The notes: generated from the sequence alone by a model not told the origin. A stretch of DNA of 64,000 bases from an uncultured Desulfomicrobiaceae bacterium (GCA_937989665.1 CALKRN010000021.1:1-64000), one strand, 5' to 3'. Positions 44,162 through 54,101 are shown, counted from the first letter of the stretch. Numbers and translations: made by a program.

Positions 44162-45040
44162 ATGTATTTTCAGGATGTCATTCTCAATTTGCAGCGGTTT
44201 TGGGCAGGGCAGGGATGTGTGCTCCATTTCCCCTATGATGTGGAAGTGGGCGCAGGGACGTTCAATCCATCGACCTTTTTGCGGGTACTCGGTCCAGAGC
44301 CATGGCGGGTAGCCTATGCAGAATCTACCCGCCGCCCTACGGATGGTCGCTATGGCGAAAACCCTAACCGACTTCAGCACTACTACCAGTTTCAGGTCAT
44401 CTTGAAGCCCTCGCCCGCCAACGTCCTCGAACTCTACCTGGAAAGCCTCGGGGCGTTGGGCATCAAGGCCGCGGAACACGACATCCGTTTTGTGGAGGAT
44501 GATTGGGAAAGCCCGACCCTTGGGGCTTGGGGACTGGGCTGGGAAGTATGGCTCAACGGCATGGAGGTCACCCAGTTCACCTATTTCCAGCAGGTGGGAG
44601 GCATTGATCTCGACCCTATCAGCTGTGAGATAACCTATGGCGTCGAACGTCTTACCATGTATCTCCAGGATAAGGAATCAGTCTACGATCTGCAATGGAA
44701 TCAAAATATCCGTTATGGGGATATCTACCATCAATTCGAAGTCGAGCATTCTCGGTATAACTTTGATCTTTCTGATAAAGATATGCTATTCCATTTTTTC
44801 CATGCCTGTGAAAAAGAGTGCCAACGTCTCTGTGAAGAGCGTGTCCCTTGGCCTGCGTATGATTACTGCCTGAAGTGTTCGCATATTTTCAATTTGTTAG
44901 ACGCACGTGGGGCAATATCTATTACAGAAAGAGCTCAGTATATTGCTCGGGTTCGTCATTTAGCATCTACGGTTGCTCGCCTCTACGTGGAACAGCGGGC
45001 TGCCCTTGACTATCCGTTACTGCGCTCTGCCAGTGCATAA
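44162..45040 (+). CDS. glyQ: Glycyl-tRNA synthetase alpha subunit
   Basis: 292 residues, complete. [46 protein letters not shown], then [35 protein letters not shown]: class II catalytic core of the heterotetrameric enzyme. AAGGAG precedes ATG 44162. The first 480 bases are GC-rich, while 44640-45010 drops to about 40 percent GC with a different codon choice, although the protein stays fully conserved. Confidence 0.97.
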   Translation: MYFQDVILNLQRFWAGQGCVLHFPYDVEVGAGTFNPSTFLRVLGPEPWRVAYAESTRRPTDGRYGENPNRLQHYYQFQVILKPSPANVLELYLESLGALGIKAAEHDIRFVEDDWESPTLGAWGLGWEVWLNGMEVTQFTYFQQVGGIDLDPISCEITYGVERLTMYLQDKESVYDLQWNQNIRYGDIYHQFEVEHSRYNFDLSDKDMLFHFFHACEKECQRLCEERVPWPAYDYCLKCSHIFNLLDARGAISITERAQYIARVRHLASTVARLYVEQRAALDYPLLRSASA

Positions 45041-45061
45041 TTCCGGAGTTCTGGAGAAAAT

Positions 45062-47143
45062 ATGGCCTATTTTATCTTGGAAATCGGTGTCGAGGAGATG
45101 CCGGCACGGTTTTTGTCGGCCTTGGAAAGGGAGCTGGAAGCCCGTTTGGTGCAATCCTTGGCGGAAGCGCGGCTGGAGCATGGGGTCATCCAGGTGGCCA
45201 CGACCCCCCGCCGTCTCGTGGCGGAGGTGGAAGATATGGCCGAGCGCCAGGGCGTTGAAGAAGTGGAGGTCCTCGGTCCGCCCGCGGCAGTGGCCTGGGA
45301 TGCTGGCGGTACCCTCTCCCAGGCAGGGTTGGGTTTTGCCCGGTCCCACGGCATGGCGGCAGAGGCGGTGTATCGCGTCACTACGGCCAAGGGGGTGTAT
45401 GCGGCGGTACGCAAGACTGTGGGCGGCGGCGAGGCAAAGGAGATTCTCTCCGAGATGGTCACGCGCCTCCTTTCTCTTTTGACCTTTCCCAAACGGATGC
45501 ATTGGGCCGGCAAGGAATGGACCTTTGGCCGTCCGGTGCGTTGGATACTCTGCCTCTTGGACGAGGTCGTTGTCCCGGTGCGGTTTGCTGACCTCGTGGC
45601 CGATCGCCGCACCTGGGGGCACCGTGTCCACGGGCCTGGGCCATGGTCTGTATCCCACGCCCGGCAGTACCGGACCCTCCTTGAGACCCAGGGCGGGATA
45701 CTCCTCGACCCAAAGGCCCGGCGAGAGGCCATCATGAGGGAGGGAACGGCGGCCGCGGCCACTGTAGGCGGGACCGTGGCCTGGAACGAGGCCTTGCTCC
45801 AGGAAGTCGTTGGCCTGACTGAGGCCCCTTGTCCTGTCCTCGGCGCCTTTGACCCAGCCTATCTTGAGATCCCCGAAGAAGTCTTGCTCACGAGCATGCA
45901 TGCCCATCAGAAGAGCTTTGGTCTCCGTGGGCCTGATGGCCGGTTGCTGCCGTATTTTCTCGCGGTGGCCAATGTGCGCTCCACGCGTCCTGCACTGGTG
46001 CGGGAGGGCTGGGAGCGGGTGCTGCGGGCCCGGCTGGAGGATGCGCGTTTCTTCTGGCGCACGGACTTGGCGGCGACGCTCAGTGATTGGTGCACCAAGC
46101 TCGAGCAGGTGACTTTTCTTGGCCCTTTGGGCTCCATGGCAGACAAGACGCGGCGCATGGAAAGTCTGGTGGCCTCCTTGGCCGGAGAGATGGATGCTGC
46201 AGCCGTGGCGGCCGCGCAGCGGGCGGCCACGTTGTGCAAGGCGGACCTGGTCTCGGCCATGGTATATGAGTTCGGCGAGCTCCAGGGGGTGATGGGCGGC
46301 ATCTACTTGCGCCGCAAGGGAGAGCCCGAGGCCGTGGCCCAGGCCGTGGCCGAGCACTACCTCCCCCTTGGGCCAGAGTCGCCGGTGCCGGCAAGTCTGC
46401 CTGGCGCCCTCGTGGCCCTTGCTGACAAAATGGACACCCTCGTGGGGGCTTTTGGTCTGGGAATGATCCCCACTGGCGCTGCGGACCCCTATGCCTTGCG
46501 TCGGGGCGCCTTGGGTGTGGTGCGTATCCTCCTCGAGCATGGGTTGCGTCTGTCCTTGTCCGGTCTCATCACCCTCGCGCAGGCGGCCTATCCGCCTTCG
46601 GTTTCGTGGAAGCTGCCCCTCCACGAGGCCCGGGCGCGTTTGCTGGACTTCTTTGGCCAGCGCCTCAAGGCCTATTGGGCCGGGCAAGGGGTGGATACGC
46701 TTACCTTGGAGGCGGCCTTGGCCGTGGGTTTTGACGATGTTGTCGATACCTGGCGCCGGGTGCAGGCCCTGGGGGCAGCGGTGGGAGCCTTGGATTTCGA
46801 ACCTGCAGTCCTGACCTTCAAACGCGTGGCCAATATCGTGCGCAAAAGCGGGGCTGAGGCCGCGCATGCGGTGGACCCTGGGCTCCTTGAGGCCGGGGCT
46901 GAGGCCGCCTTGTGGGCCGCAGTCCAAGACTGGGAGCCGCGGTGGATGGCGGCCTGCCGCCAAGGGGAGTACAATGCGGTCTTTCCCCTCATCCTCGAGT
47001 TGCGTCCTGCCGTGGACCGCTTTTTTGACGAGGTCATGGTCCTGACTGAAGACCTCCCGCGGCGCAGGAACCGCCTGGCCCTCCTGAGCCGCATCCTCGC
47101 CCACGTGGGCCAGGTGGCAGACTTCACCCGCTTTCAGGTTTAG
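45062..47143 (+). CDS. glyS: Glycyl-tRNA synthetase beta subunit
   Basis: 693 residues, normal length. N-terminal YFILEIGVEEMPARFLSALE, KRMHWAGKEWTFGRPVRWILCLLDE, AYLEIPEEVLLTSMHAHQKSF and DKMDTLVGAFGLGMIPTGAADPYALRRGALG are hallmarks of GlyS, followed by a DALR-type anticodon-binding end. Works with GlyQ directly upstream (21-base gap). Confidence 0.97.
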   Translation: MAYFILEIGVEEMPARFLSALERELEARLVQSLAEARLEHGVIQVATTPRRLVAEVEDMAERQGVEEVEVLGPPAAVAWDAGGTLSQAGLGFARSHGMAAEAVYRVTTAKGVYAAVRKTVGGGEAKEILSEMVTRLLSLLTFPKRMHWAGKEWTFGRPVRWILCLLDEVVVPVRFADLVADRRTWGHRVHGPGPWSVSHARQYRTLLETQGGILLDPKARREAIMREGTAAAATVGGTVAWNEALLQEVVGLTEAPCPVLGAFDPAYLEIPEEVLLTSMHAHQKSFGLRGPDGRLLPYFLAVANVRSTRPALVREGWERVLRARLEDARFFWRTDLAATLSDWCTKLEQVTFLGPLGSMADKTRRMESLVASLAGEMDAAAVAAAQRAATLCKADLVSAMVYEFGELQGVMGGIYLRRKGEPEAVAQAVAEHYLPLGPESPVPASLPGALVALADKMDTLVGAFGLGMIPTGAADPYALRRGALGVVRILLEHGLRLSLSGLITLAQAAYPPSVSWKLPLHEARARLLDFFGQRLKAYWAGQGVDTLTLEAALAVGFDDVVDTWRRVQALGAAVGALDFEPAVLTFKRVANIVRKSGAEAAHAVDPGLLEAGAEAALWAAVQDWEPRWMAACRQGEYNAVFPLILELRPAVDRFFDEVMVLTEDLPRRRNRLALLSRILAHVGQVADFTRFQV

Positions 47144-47167
47144 GGCCATGGCCTCAGATCCGCAGCG

Positions 47168-48949
47168 GTGGCAGTGAGTGCACCCATGGTGACCTCCCCA
47201 GTCTTTGGTTCGGCCCTCTGGCGCCTTGGGCCATGGGTGCGCCCCTACACCGCTCGGATGGCCTTGGGGCTGGCGGCCAATGCCGCGGCCCGCTTCTTTG
47301 ACCTCGTTCCCCTCATACTCGTGGGCCAGGTGGTGGATGCCGTGGCTGCTGGCCTCCACGGCGGTCCGCCTCTTCCCATTGCGGACTTTGGCCTCGTGGG
47401 GGCGGCCATCCTCGCCACCTTTGGCGGATTGGCCCTCTGTCAGAGCGGCAGCGATTACCTCCTCGATACCGTGGCCCAAGGGGTGCGCCATGATGTGCGG
47501 GTCGCGGTGTACAACCACCTGCAGCGGCTCGATGTAGCCTACTTTGAGGCCCGACAAACCGGTGACCTCATGGCCGTACTTGCCGGGGATGTGGACAACC
47601 TGGAGCGTTTTTTCGCCGATTCCTCCACGAGTATGGTCCGCCTCTGTATCACCTTTGCTGGGGTCTATGGCATGCTCCTGTGGCTTGACTTCCATCTCGC
47701 CCTGCTTTTGCTGCTTCCCCTTCCCTTTGCCTTGGCCGCGGTGCGCTTTTTTGTCACGCAGGTGGCCCCCCAATACCGTCGGGCTCGCCAAGCCGTGGGC
47801 GAGATGAGCGCCATCCTGGAGAACAATCTCCAGGGCATGGCCGTCATTCAGGCGTATTCGGCGCAGGAGGTCCAGTCCCATCGCATCCAGGCCCGTTCGC
47901 AAGAGTACCGCGATGCCGCCATCCAGGCGGCCTGGGAGCGAGCCCGCTTCGTGCCGCTGCTCTACACCGTGGCCGGGGTTGGCTATGGCGTACTTATCGG
48001 CGTGGGGGGATGGATGACCTGGGCCGGGATTGGGCCAAGCCTTGGCGATTTCACGACCTTCGTCCTCATGGCCATGCGGCTTATCTTGCCGCTCTTTGTC
48101 TTTGGCGCCCTCATCAATCAAATCCAACAAGCTGAGGCCTCGGCCCAGCGCATCTTTGCCCTTCTCGATACCCCACCCCAGGTGCGCGATGACGAGGATG
48201 CCGTACCCCTGACAGGGCCGCTCACAAGCGTCACCCTAGAGGAGGTGAGCTTTGGCTATCCGGGGCGCGCTCAGGTGCTCTGCGGCGTCTCCTTGGAGCT
48301 TGTGCCTGGCCGCATGGTGGGCGTGGTGGGGCACACCGGGGCAGGAAAGAGTTCCTTGGCTAAGCTGGTGCTGCGTTTTTATGACCCTGATGCTGGCCGT
48401 ATCCTCGTCAACCGCCAGCCGTTACGCGTTGTTTCCCTCGATTCCTGGCGGCGGCGCATCGGCTATGTCCCCCAAGAGCCGTATCTTTTCTCAGGAACGG
48501 TGGCCGAGAACATCGCCCTGGGGGCCCCTGACGCCGATGAAGCGGCCATTGAGGCCGCTGCCCGCCTTGCGGGGGCCTGGGAGTTTATTGAGCGGCTGCC
48601 CCAGGGACTCGAGACCCTGGTAGGGGATCGCGGAGTGCGGCTGTCTGGCGGTCAGCGGCAGCGGGTGGCCTTGGCGCGGGCGTTGCTGCGCGACCCTGAG
48701 CTCCTCATCCTCGACGAGGCCACGGCCAGTGTGGATACCCGCACCGAGGCCCTCATTCAGGAGAACCTCCGGCAGATGCGGGCCACACGAATGACCCTGG
48801 TAATTGCCCATCGTCTCTCCACGGTGCGGCAATGCGATGAAATCATTGTTCTTGTGGATGGCATCATCGTGGAGCGCGGCACCCATGAGGCCCTGGTGGC
48901 CGCCGGCGGGGTATATGCCGGCCTGTGGGGGGTGCAAAGTGGGGAGTAA
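47168..48949 (+). CDS. ABC exporter (MsbA/MDR-like, fused membrane and ATPase domains)
   Basis: 593 residues. Six-helix type I exporter membrane domain (residues 15-325) with a coupling segment RHDVRVAVYNHLQRLDVAYFE, and an ATPase domain with Walker A GHTGAGKSS, Q-loop YVPQEPYLFSG, signature LSGGQRQRVALARALL and Walker B LLILDEATASVD. Probably works as a homodimer exporting a lipid or drug-like substrate. The start is unclear: GTG 47168 is taken, ATG 47186 is possible, and neither has a good Shine-Dalgarno. Location after glyQS gives no functional hint. Confidence 0.92.
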   Translation: MAVSAPMVTSPVFGSALWRLGPWVRPYTARMALGLAANAAARFFDLVPLILVGQVVDAVAAGLHGGPPLPIADFGLVGAAILATFGGLALCQSGSDYLLDTVAQGVRHDVRVAVYNHLQRLDVAYFEARQTGDLMAVLAGDVDNLERFFADSSTSMVRLCITFAGVYGMLLWLDFHLALLLLLPLPFALAAVRFFVTQVAPQYRRARQAVGEMSAILENNLQGMAVIQAYSAQEVQSHRIQARSQEYRDAAIQAAWERARFVPLLYTVAGVGYGVLIGVGGWMTWAGIGPSLGDFTTFVLMAMRLILPLFVFGALINQIQQAEASAQRIFALLDTPPQVRDDEDAVPLTGPLTSVTLEEVSFGYPGRAQVLCGVSLELVPGRMVGVVGHTGAGKSSLAKLVLRFYDPDAGRILVNRQPLRVVSLDSWRRRIGYVPQEPYLFSGTVAENIALGAPDADEAAIEAAARLAGAWEFIERLPQGLETLVGDRGVRLSGGQRQRVALARALLRDPELLILDEATASVDTRTEALIQENLRQMRATRMTLVIAHRLSTVRQCDEIIVLVDGIIVERGTHEALVAAGGVYAGLWGVQSGE

Positions 48950-49146
48950 GAAAAAATAAGAAGAAGATTGATATCGTTCTTTAATGATCGGCGTTGTTTC
49001 TTTATAAAGAAATGTTACGCTATTGGATTTGGTGGTGTCAGATGGATGCATATTGGGAGTGTTATCAGCGTTAATGTAATATTTTAAAAGTACATCTAGA
49101 CGCTGATACAGGGTAGATAGTATAATTTTTTATAGAAGGAGAAAAT
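48950..49146. promoter_or_regulatory. AT-rich control region upstream of trpB
   Basis: A 197-base AT-rich gap. TATCAGCGT (49063-49071) and ACGCTGATA (49100-49108) form a nine-base inverted repeat. TATAAT at 49121-49126 is a good -10 element, 21 bases before ATG 49147, which has AAGGAG at 49136-49141. A ten-codon frame at 49042-49074 (MDAYWECYQR) with one Trp and two Tyr codons ends inside the left arm, so a leader-peptide control is conceivable but weakly supported. Confidence 0.45.
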
Positions 49147-50346
49147 ATGCAGCATGAGAACGGTTTTTTTGGTCCTTATGGAGGACAATTTGTCCCTGAA
49201 GAAGTTAAGCCCATGTTGGATGAGCTATATGATGTATTTATGGAGTTTTATAACGATCTTAATTTTATTAAAGAATATGATTATTATTTGAAATATTATG
49301 CTGGCAGACCTAATCCACTATACTATTGTTCCAATTTAAGTAATTTTTTAGGAGGAGCGAAAATCTATCTGAAACGTGAAGATTTGAATCATCTTGGCGC
49401 TCATAAAATCAACAATACCCTTGGTCAGATCCTTTTAGCTAAGCGTATGGGAAAAAAGAAGATCATCGCAGAGACCGGTGCAGGTCAACATGGTGTGGCC
49501 ACTGCGGCAACGGCTGCGCTCATGGGGATGGAGTGTACCATTTACATGGGTGCAGTCGATGTGGAGCGTCAGCGTCTCAATGTGTTTCGTATGGAGATGA
49601 TGGGCGCGCAGGTGGTAGCGGCCCAGAGTGGACAGCGGACCCTTAAGGAGGCTGTAGATGAGGCCATTGGTGCCTGGGTACGGGATGGTTCCGCCTACTA
49701 TCTGCTTGGTTCGGCAGTGGGGCCGCATCCCTATCCCCTCATGGTTCGGCAATTCCAGTCCGTGGTGGGACGGGAAGCCCGGGAACAGATCCTTGCGGCA
49801 GAAGGGCGTTTGCCCTCTGCGTGCATTGCTTGTGTCGGCGGGGGATCTAATGCCATTGGCCTTTTTTCAGGTTTTCTTGAAGATACTCAAGTGCAGTTGA
49901 TTGGGGTAGAGCCTGCAGGGCGAGGACTCCAGTATGGTCAGCATGCGGCAACGCTTTGTTTAGGAGAACCAGGCGTTATGCATGGATTTTATTCCTACAT
50001 GCTGAGGGATGACCTGGGTAATCCTGCAGAAGTCTACTCCATATCTGCTGGGCTCGATTATCCCAGTGTTGGTCCTGAACATGCGTATCTCAAGGATATT
50101 GGCCGTGCTCAGTATGTCGCTGTTACAGATCAAGATGCCGTTGATGCATTTTTTATGCTTTCTCGTTTAGAGGGGATTATCCCAGCATTAGAGTCTTCTC
50201 ATGCCATTGCGCATGCGATACAGCTTGCGCCAACCCTTTCTTCAGAGGCGATTCTTGTGGTCAATCTTTCGGGCCGTGGCGATAAAGACGTTGAGCAGGT
50301 GGAGCGTCTTGTGCGGCGGGGAGAACTGCGAATTCCTACCTTGTGA
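49147..50346 (+). CDS. trpB: Tryptophan synthase beta chain
   Basis: 399 residues, complete TrpB1-type: [11 protein letters not shown] at the start, [17 protein letters not shown] with the PLP lysine, [25 protein letters not shown] and LSGRGDKD at the end. It condenses indole and serine. No trpA or other trp gene is adjacent, so it stands alone. The 5' third and the segment 49860-50280 are AT-rich compared with neighbours, which suggests a separate history. Confidence 0.95.
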   Translation: MQHENGFFGPYGGQFVPEEVKPMLDELYDVFMEFYNDLNFIKEYDYYLKYYAGRPNPLYYCSNLSNFLGGAKIYLKREDLNHLGAHKINNTLGQILLAKRMGKKKIIAETGAGQHGVATAATAALMGMECTIYMGAVDVERQRLNVFRMEMMGAQVVAAQSGQRTLKEAVDEAIGAWVRDGSAYYLLGSAVGPHPYPLMVRQFQSVVGREAREQILAAEGRLPSACIACVGGGSNAIGLFSGFLEDTQVQLIGVEPAGRGLQYGQHAATLCLGEPGVMHGFYSYMLRDDLGNPAEVYSISAGLDYPSVGPEHAYLKDIGRAQYVAVTDQDAVDAFFMLSRLEGIIPALESSHAIAHAIQLAPTLSSEAILVVNLSGRGDKDVEQVERLVRRGELRIPTL

Positions 50347-50355
50347 TGGCAAGAG

Positions 50356-50384
50356 GCGACGGACGGTTGTCCCCCGCCCGTCGC
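50356..50384. terminator. Possible bidirectional hairpin between trpB and carbonic anhydrase
   Basis: GCGACGG (50356-50362) pairs with CCGTCGC (50378-50384) across a 15-base loop, between two convergent genes. There is no real poly-T, so termination is uncertain. Confidence 0.3.
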
Positions 50385-50391
50385 TTGGGCG

Positions 50392-51333
50392 TTAGGCCTC
50401 TGGGCGGAGGATGGTCTTATCGAGCAGCACGACCACGCCAACGAGGGCAAGGACAAAGAGGAGCAGGGAGCCGAATCCTAAGCCACCACGTTGTTGGGCT
50501 GGCGCTGCAGCGGGGGGCGGAGTGACGGCGTGGTCCTCGCTTTTGGCCGGTGCTGGGGCCGTGACATGGCTGGCCGGGGCTGGCGCGCCGTGGGTCGGGC
50601 TGGATCCGAGGCTCTCGCGGGGCAGGGACGCAAGGAGTTCCGCCTGACGGGGATGCTCGCCAAGGAAGCGGACTTCGCCCGAGAGGAGGTCATAGATGGC
50701 GCCTACGACAGCCACCTCGCCCGCAGCTGCCCGGGCGGCAATGGCGGGGCTGCGGGTAAAAATATCCGCGATGGCCTGCCAGACGTTGGCCTCGATGACG
50801 GCATCGATGAGGGCGCTGCCTTCGAGTTCGGGATGGGCGTGGCGCGTGGCCTCCAGGGCAGGGACGATGTTGTCCACCAGCGCTGGGATGGATCCGTGGA
50901 CCTCTTCGCCTTTGGTGACAGCGGTGACGGCCCCGCAATGGGTGTGCCCCAAGACCAAGAGGACTGGCGTGTTCAAATGGACTACGCCATATTCCATGGA
51001 GCCGATTTCGTTGGTGCCAGCGACATTGCCCGCTACTTTGACGACGAACAGATCGCCAATGCCCTGATCAAAAAGGATTTCCACAGGTACGCGCGAGTCC
51101 GAGCACGCCAGGACGGTGGCAAAGGGCTTTTGCCCCAAGGAGGTGGTGACCAGACGGCGGGCACTATCGTGGTTGGGATAGGCGCTCAGCCCAGCTCGGA
51201 AGCGGGCATTGCCTCCCTGGAGGCGCTGCAAGGCCGCCGCTGGGGTAAGGCCACTGCCAGAGGACGAGGCCAGGACCGGGAGGGTACTGAACATGGTGGC
51301 CATGGCCATGAGGAGTGTCATCAGTCGTTGCAT
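50392..51333 (-). CDS. Exported beta-carbonic anhydrase with C-terminal membrane anchor
   Basis: 313 residues. Signal peptide at 1-22, a beta-class carbonic anhydrase domain at about 30-235 with zinc ligands Cys77, His130 and Cys133 and the Asp79-Arg81 dyad (ACSDSR, GHTHCGAV), an Ala/Pro-rich linker (245-280) and a C-terminal hydrophobic helix (about 288-307) followed by a short basic tail. It would interconvert CO2 and bicarbonate on the periplasmic side of the membrane. ATG 51333 follows AAGGAG; an upstream in-frame ATG at 51363 is less likely. Confidence 0.93.
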   Translation of the reverse strand: MQRLMTLLMAMATMFSTLPVLASSSGSGLTPAAALQRLQGGNARFRAGLSAYPNHDSARRLVTTSLGQKPFATVLACSDSRVPVEILFDQGIGDLFVVKVAGNVAGTNEIGSMEYGVVHLNTPVLLVLGHTHCGAVTAVTKGEEVHGSIPALVDNIVPALEATRHAHPELEGSALIDAVIEANVWQAIADIFTRSPAIAARAAAGEVAVVGAIYDLLSGEVRFLGEHPRQAELLASLPRESLGSSPTHGAPAPASHVTAPAPAKSEDHAVTPPPAAAPAQQRGGLGFGSLLLFVLALVGVVVLLDKTILRPEA

Positions 51334-51695
51334 GGAGGCTCCTTCGGTAAGGGGATGGAACAAAGAATGGAGTGACCTCTATCGAGAATGTTTCGTGTGT
51401 TCAAGGGTTCTCCAGTCCAATGGAGTCGGGCGATTTTTTCGGCACCCCAACACGGGATAAAGCAAGAGGCTCCTCGGGTACCAGCCAATGGCGAGGGCCC
51501 CAAGGCACATCGCTGCGGTGGATAATGTCGGGCTCTGGCAGGCTGTCGCATCCATGCCGCGGGGCAAAAAGAGGGGGGTGGCACGAGCGGGACAGCCAGG
51601 CGTGGTTTCCAGCGGGGTCCTCGAGTCCATGTCACGCTTGCTTGCAAGACCCCGGTTTCTTATGTTGCCGTCCACTTGGAGCCGAAGGAGGAGCT
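51334..51695. other. Divergent spacer
   Basis: A 362-base gap between the carbonic anhydrase and the TPR protein. It holds a short hairpin CTCCA-TGGAG near 51411-51426 followed by a T-rich stretch. No gene or clear promoter was found. Confidence 0.4.
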
Positions 51696-52589
51696 ATGGC
51701 GGGCACATGGATACGGAAGGTGGTGGTGCTGGTGGCCGGAGGAGTCTTCTTCGCCAGCGCGGCGTCCGGCGGCATGGTGCGCTTCTCTGTCAATGCCACG
51801 GCGCCACCACCGCCTGCAGGGGGGGCTCAGGAGGGGCGGGCAGCGCCCTCGCTGCTTCCCCAACCGCCCGTTATCTCCGCTCCGCTCGCCAACGCGACGC
51901 CACTCGCGCCTCCACTGCTGCGGGAAGACTCTCTTGCCAAGAATGCGAGCCAGCCCCCTCTCCCGCTCCAGGAGCTGCCATCGTCTGCGCCAACAGCTGG
52001 TTTGCCTTCTTCTCCGGCGGCCGCAGTGCCCAATGCTTCGATAGAGGTGCCCAAGGCATCCGCAGGACCTCCTGCCTCGCTTCCGACTCCTGCCCCGGTT
52101 GCCCCCAAGGAAGACCATCTGACGCGAGAGGCTGCCCACGGGACGTCGTTGTCGCAGGCACCCTCGTCCGTGTCCGCGCCGAAGGACGGCCGACCCGCGC
52201 AAGAGGTATCGGTCCCCTCCCTTCAGTCCCTCTACCAGGCGGCCATGGCGGCCTATACCGGCCGCCGGTATGTGGAGGCCCGACAACTTTGGCAGCGCGT
52301 TCTGGAGCTGTATCCCAAATCTGCCCTTCTCCCCAATGCCCGCTACTGGATTGGGGAAACCTGGTATGCCCAAGGCCGTCTCCTGCAGGCCATTTGGGCC
52401 TGGGAATTGGTCCTTCATTTGTATCCTCGTCATCCGAAAGCCGCCGATGCCTTGTTCAAGATTGCCCTCACCCGCCAGCGCCTCGGCGAGATGGACCTTG
52501 CCCGCAGCTTGTGGCGCCAGGTCGTCGCTCAGTATCCGGGAACGCGCGCAGCGTGGCTTGCCTCGCAGCATTTGGGGGACAGGCTGTGA
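51696..52589 (+). CDS. Exported TPR protein (YbgF/CpoB-like)
   Basis: 297 residues. Signal peptide at about 1-24, a Pro/Ala-rich region at 33-165, and C-terminal tetratricopeptide repeats (LYQAAMAAYTGRRYVEARQLWQRVLELYPKS, then WIGETWYAQGRLLQAIWAWELVLHLYPRHPKAADALFKIALTRQRLGE) like CpoB/YbgF of the Tol-Pal region. The other tol-pal genes are absent, so the role is uncertain; cell-envelope scaffolding is likely. AAGGAGGAG precedes ATG 51696. The stop overlaps dprA (TGATG). Confidence 0.85.
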   Translation: MAGTWIRKVVVLVAGGVFFASAASGGMVRFSVNATAPPPPAGGAQEGRAAPSLLPQPPVISAPLANATPLAPPLLREDSLAKNASQPPLPLQELPSSAPTAGLPSSPAAAVPNASIEVPKASAGPPASLPTPAPVAPKEDHLTREAAHGTSLSQAPSSVSAPKDGRPAQEVSVPSLQSLYQAAMAAYTGRRYVEARQLWQRVLELYPKSALLPNARYWIGETWYAQGRLLQAIWAWELVLHLYPRHPKAADALFKIALTRQRLGEMDLARSLWRQVVAQYPGTRAAWLASQHLGDRL

Positions 52590-53734
52590 TGGATGAGGTG
52601 GCTGCAACCCTCGCGTTGCGCCATACCCGGGGGCTCGGGCCGCGCACGGCGCGGCGGCTGCTTGTGGCTTATGGGACAGCGGCCAAGGCGGCTGCGGCCT
52701 GGCAGGAATGGCCAGCGCGCGGCCTGACCTCGGCGGCAGTGGCGCAGGCCTTCGGTGCTCGGAGCTGGCAGCAGGGGGCCGAGGCTGAGGCCAGGGCTGC
52801 AGAACGGCTCCAAGCACACATCCTCCCCTGGAGCCACCCCGGCTATCCGCGTTTGCTGCGCCAGATTCCTGATCCACCGATGCTGCTCTATGGCCGAGGC
52901 CGGCTCGAGCTGCTGGCTGGTCCGTGTGTGGCGGTGGTGGGCGCGCGGCAATCCTCCCGCTATGGCTTGGAAATGGCCACCACCCTTGCCCGGGACCTGG
53001 CTCGGGCTGGGGTGTGCGTGGTTTCAGGGCTGGCGGTGGGCATTGACCGTGCGGCCCACGAAGGGGCTCTGTCTGAAGTCGGTGGATCGTGTGCTGTGCT
53101 TGGTACGGGCATTGACCTCATCTATCCTGCTGCGCACCAGGACGTATGGTGTCGTTTGGCTGAAAGCGGGGTGGTTGTGACGGAGTTTCCCCCTGGTACT
53201 CGGCCCGAGGGGCGCAATTTTCCATTTCGGAACCGCATTATCAGTGGGTTGAGTCTCGGTGTGGTTGTGGTGGAGGCCGCGCTCAAAAGTGGTAGCCTTG
53301 TGACCGCCTCCTTGGCCGCGGCTCAGGGCCGGGAGGTGTTCGCCGTCCCAGGGCCGGCCACAGTGCCCACTTTCCATGGTTCGCACCAATTGCTGCGCGA
53401 TGGTGCCATCCTCGTCCAAAATGGAGCGGATGTCCTCCAGGCTTTGGCAGGGGTTTTGCGCCACTACGCGCCCACTGCCCCAGCGCCCCCCAAGCCGCTC
53501 CCCCCAGACCCAGCTCCAATTCCTGAGGTGAGGCCCCCCGAACCGGTTTTCCCGGACGAGGATTCCAGTTGTGTCTGGCGCCTTTTGGACCTGCGCGAGC
53601 CGCGGCATGTGGATGCCATCACCCAGACGTTGGGTTGGGATGCAGGCCGGGTGAGTGCGGCCCTTCTCTTGTTGGAGATGGCGGGCCTTGTGCGCCAGCA
53701 TCCGGGGATGTACTACACCGCTACAAGTGCGTAA
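52589..53734 (+). CDS. dprA: DNA processing protein DprA
   Basis: 381 residues. An N-terminal helix-hairpin-helix-like region (LRHTRGLGPRTARRLL), then the Rossmann core with VAVVGARQSSRYG, VVSGLAVGIDRAAHEGAL, TEFPPGTRPEGRNFPFRNRIISGLS and VVVVEAALKSGSLVTASLA, and a C-terminal winged helix (about 320-381). DprA loads RecA on incoming single-stranded DNA in transformation. Start at 52589 is set by the overlap with the TPR gene. Confidence 0.96.
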   Translation: MDEVAATLALRHTRGLGPRTARRLLVAYGTAAKAAAAWQEWPARGLTSAAVAQAFGARSWQQGAEAEARAAERLQAHILPWSHPGYPRLLRQIPDPPMLLYGRGRLELLAGPCVAVVGARQSSRYGLEMATTLARDLARAGVCVVSGLAVGIDRAAHEGALSEVGGSCAVLGTGIDLIYPAAHQDVWCRLAESGVVVTEFPPGTRPEGRNFPFRNRIISGLSLGVVVVEAALKSGSLVTASLAAAQGREVFAVPGPATVPTFHGSHQLLRDGAILVQNGADVLQALAGVLRHYAPTAPAPPKPLPPDPAPIPEVRPPEPVFPDEDSSCVWRLLDLREPRHVDAITQTLGWDAGRVSAALLLLEMAGLVRQHPGMYYTATSA

Positions 53735-53744
53735 CGGAGGGAGT

Positions 53745-54101
53745 ATGCGCAAGGTGGCGTTGGATGAAGTGGAGGAGGGGATGGTCCTTGCCAAGCCAGT
53801 GACCCGGGACAATGGGATGGTCCTGGTGGCCGCCGGGACTACCGTGACAGCGGCTTTGGTGGAGCGGCTGCGGCGCATGGGGATTGAGCGCTTGGTGGTC
53901 GAGGGCGAGGATCCAGGGCGGCCTGCCATGGATGCCGCGGCCCGCCTTGCTCGTCTGGAGCACCTGTTCCGTGGCTTTGCCGATGACCCCTTCATGACCA
54001 AGGTCAAGGCCATGGTCGCTGCGCGCATCCAGCGCAAGGCCCAAGCGACCCACTCGCAAGGAGGAGCCGATGCCGGAAACGGATCTGCGCACGGAATATA
54101 A
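53745..54101 (+). CDS. Small protein of unknown function upstream of HDOD gene
   Basis: 118 residues. The first 60 (VALDEVEEGMVLAKPVTRDNGMVLVAAGTTVTAALVERLRRMGIERLVVEG) form a small beta domain that I associate with segments preceding HD/HDOD signalling domains; the rest is helical with a poorly conserved end. ATG 53745 follows GGAGGG. It overlaps the HDOD gene by 32 bases, which indicates co-expression and perhaps a shared signalling role. Confidence 0.8.
   Translation: MRKVALDEVEEGMVLAKPVTRDNGMVLVAAGTTVTAALVERLRRMGIERLVVEGEDPGRPAMDAAARLARLEHLFRGFADDPFMTKVKAMVAARIQRKAQATHSQGGADAGNGSAHGI

Noticed and set aside
45017-48130. Very long minus-strand open frame (over 1000 codons) opposite glyS and the ABC exporter
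   Set aside because: The plus strand encodes two well-conserved proteins here. The antisense frame is His/Gly/Arg-rich without motifs and is a by-product of GC-biased third positions.
51372-51695. N-terminal extension of the TPR protein
   Set aside because: The extension has no homology and the start at 51696 has a strong Shine-Dalgarno and a signal peptide directly after it.
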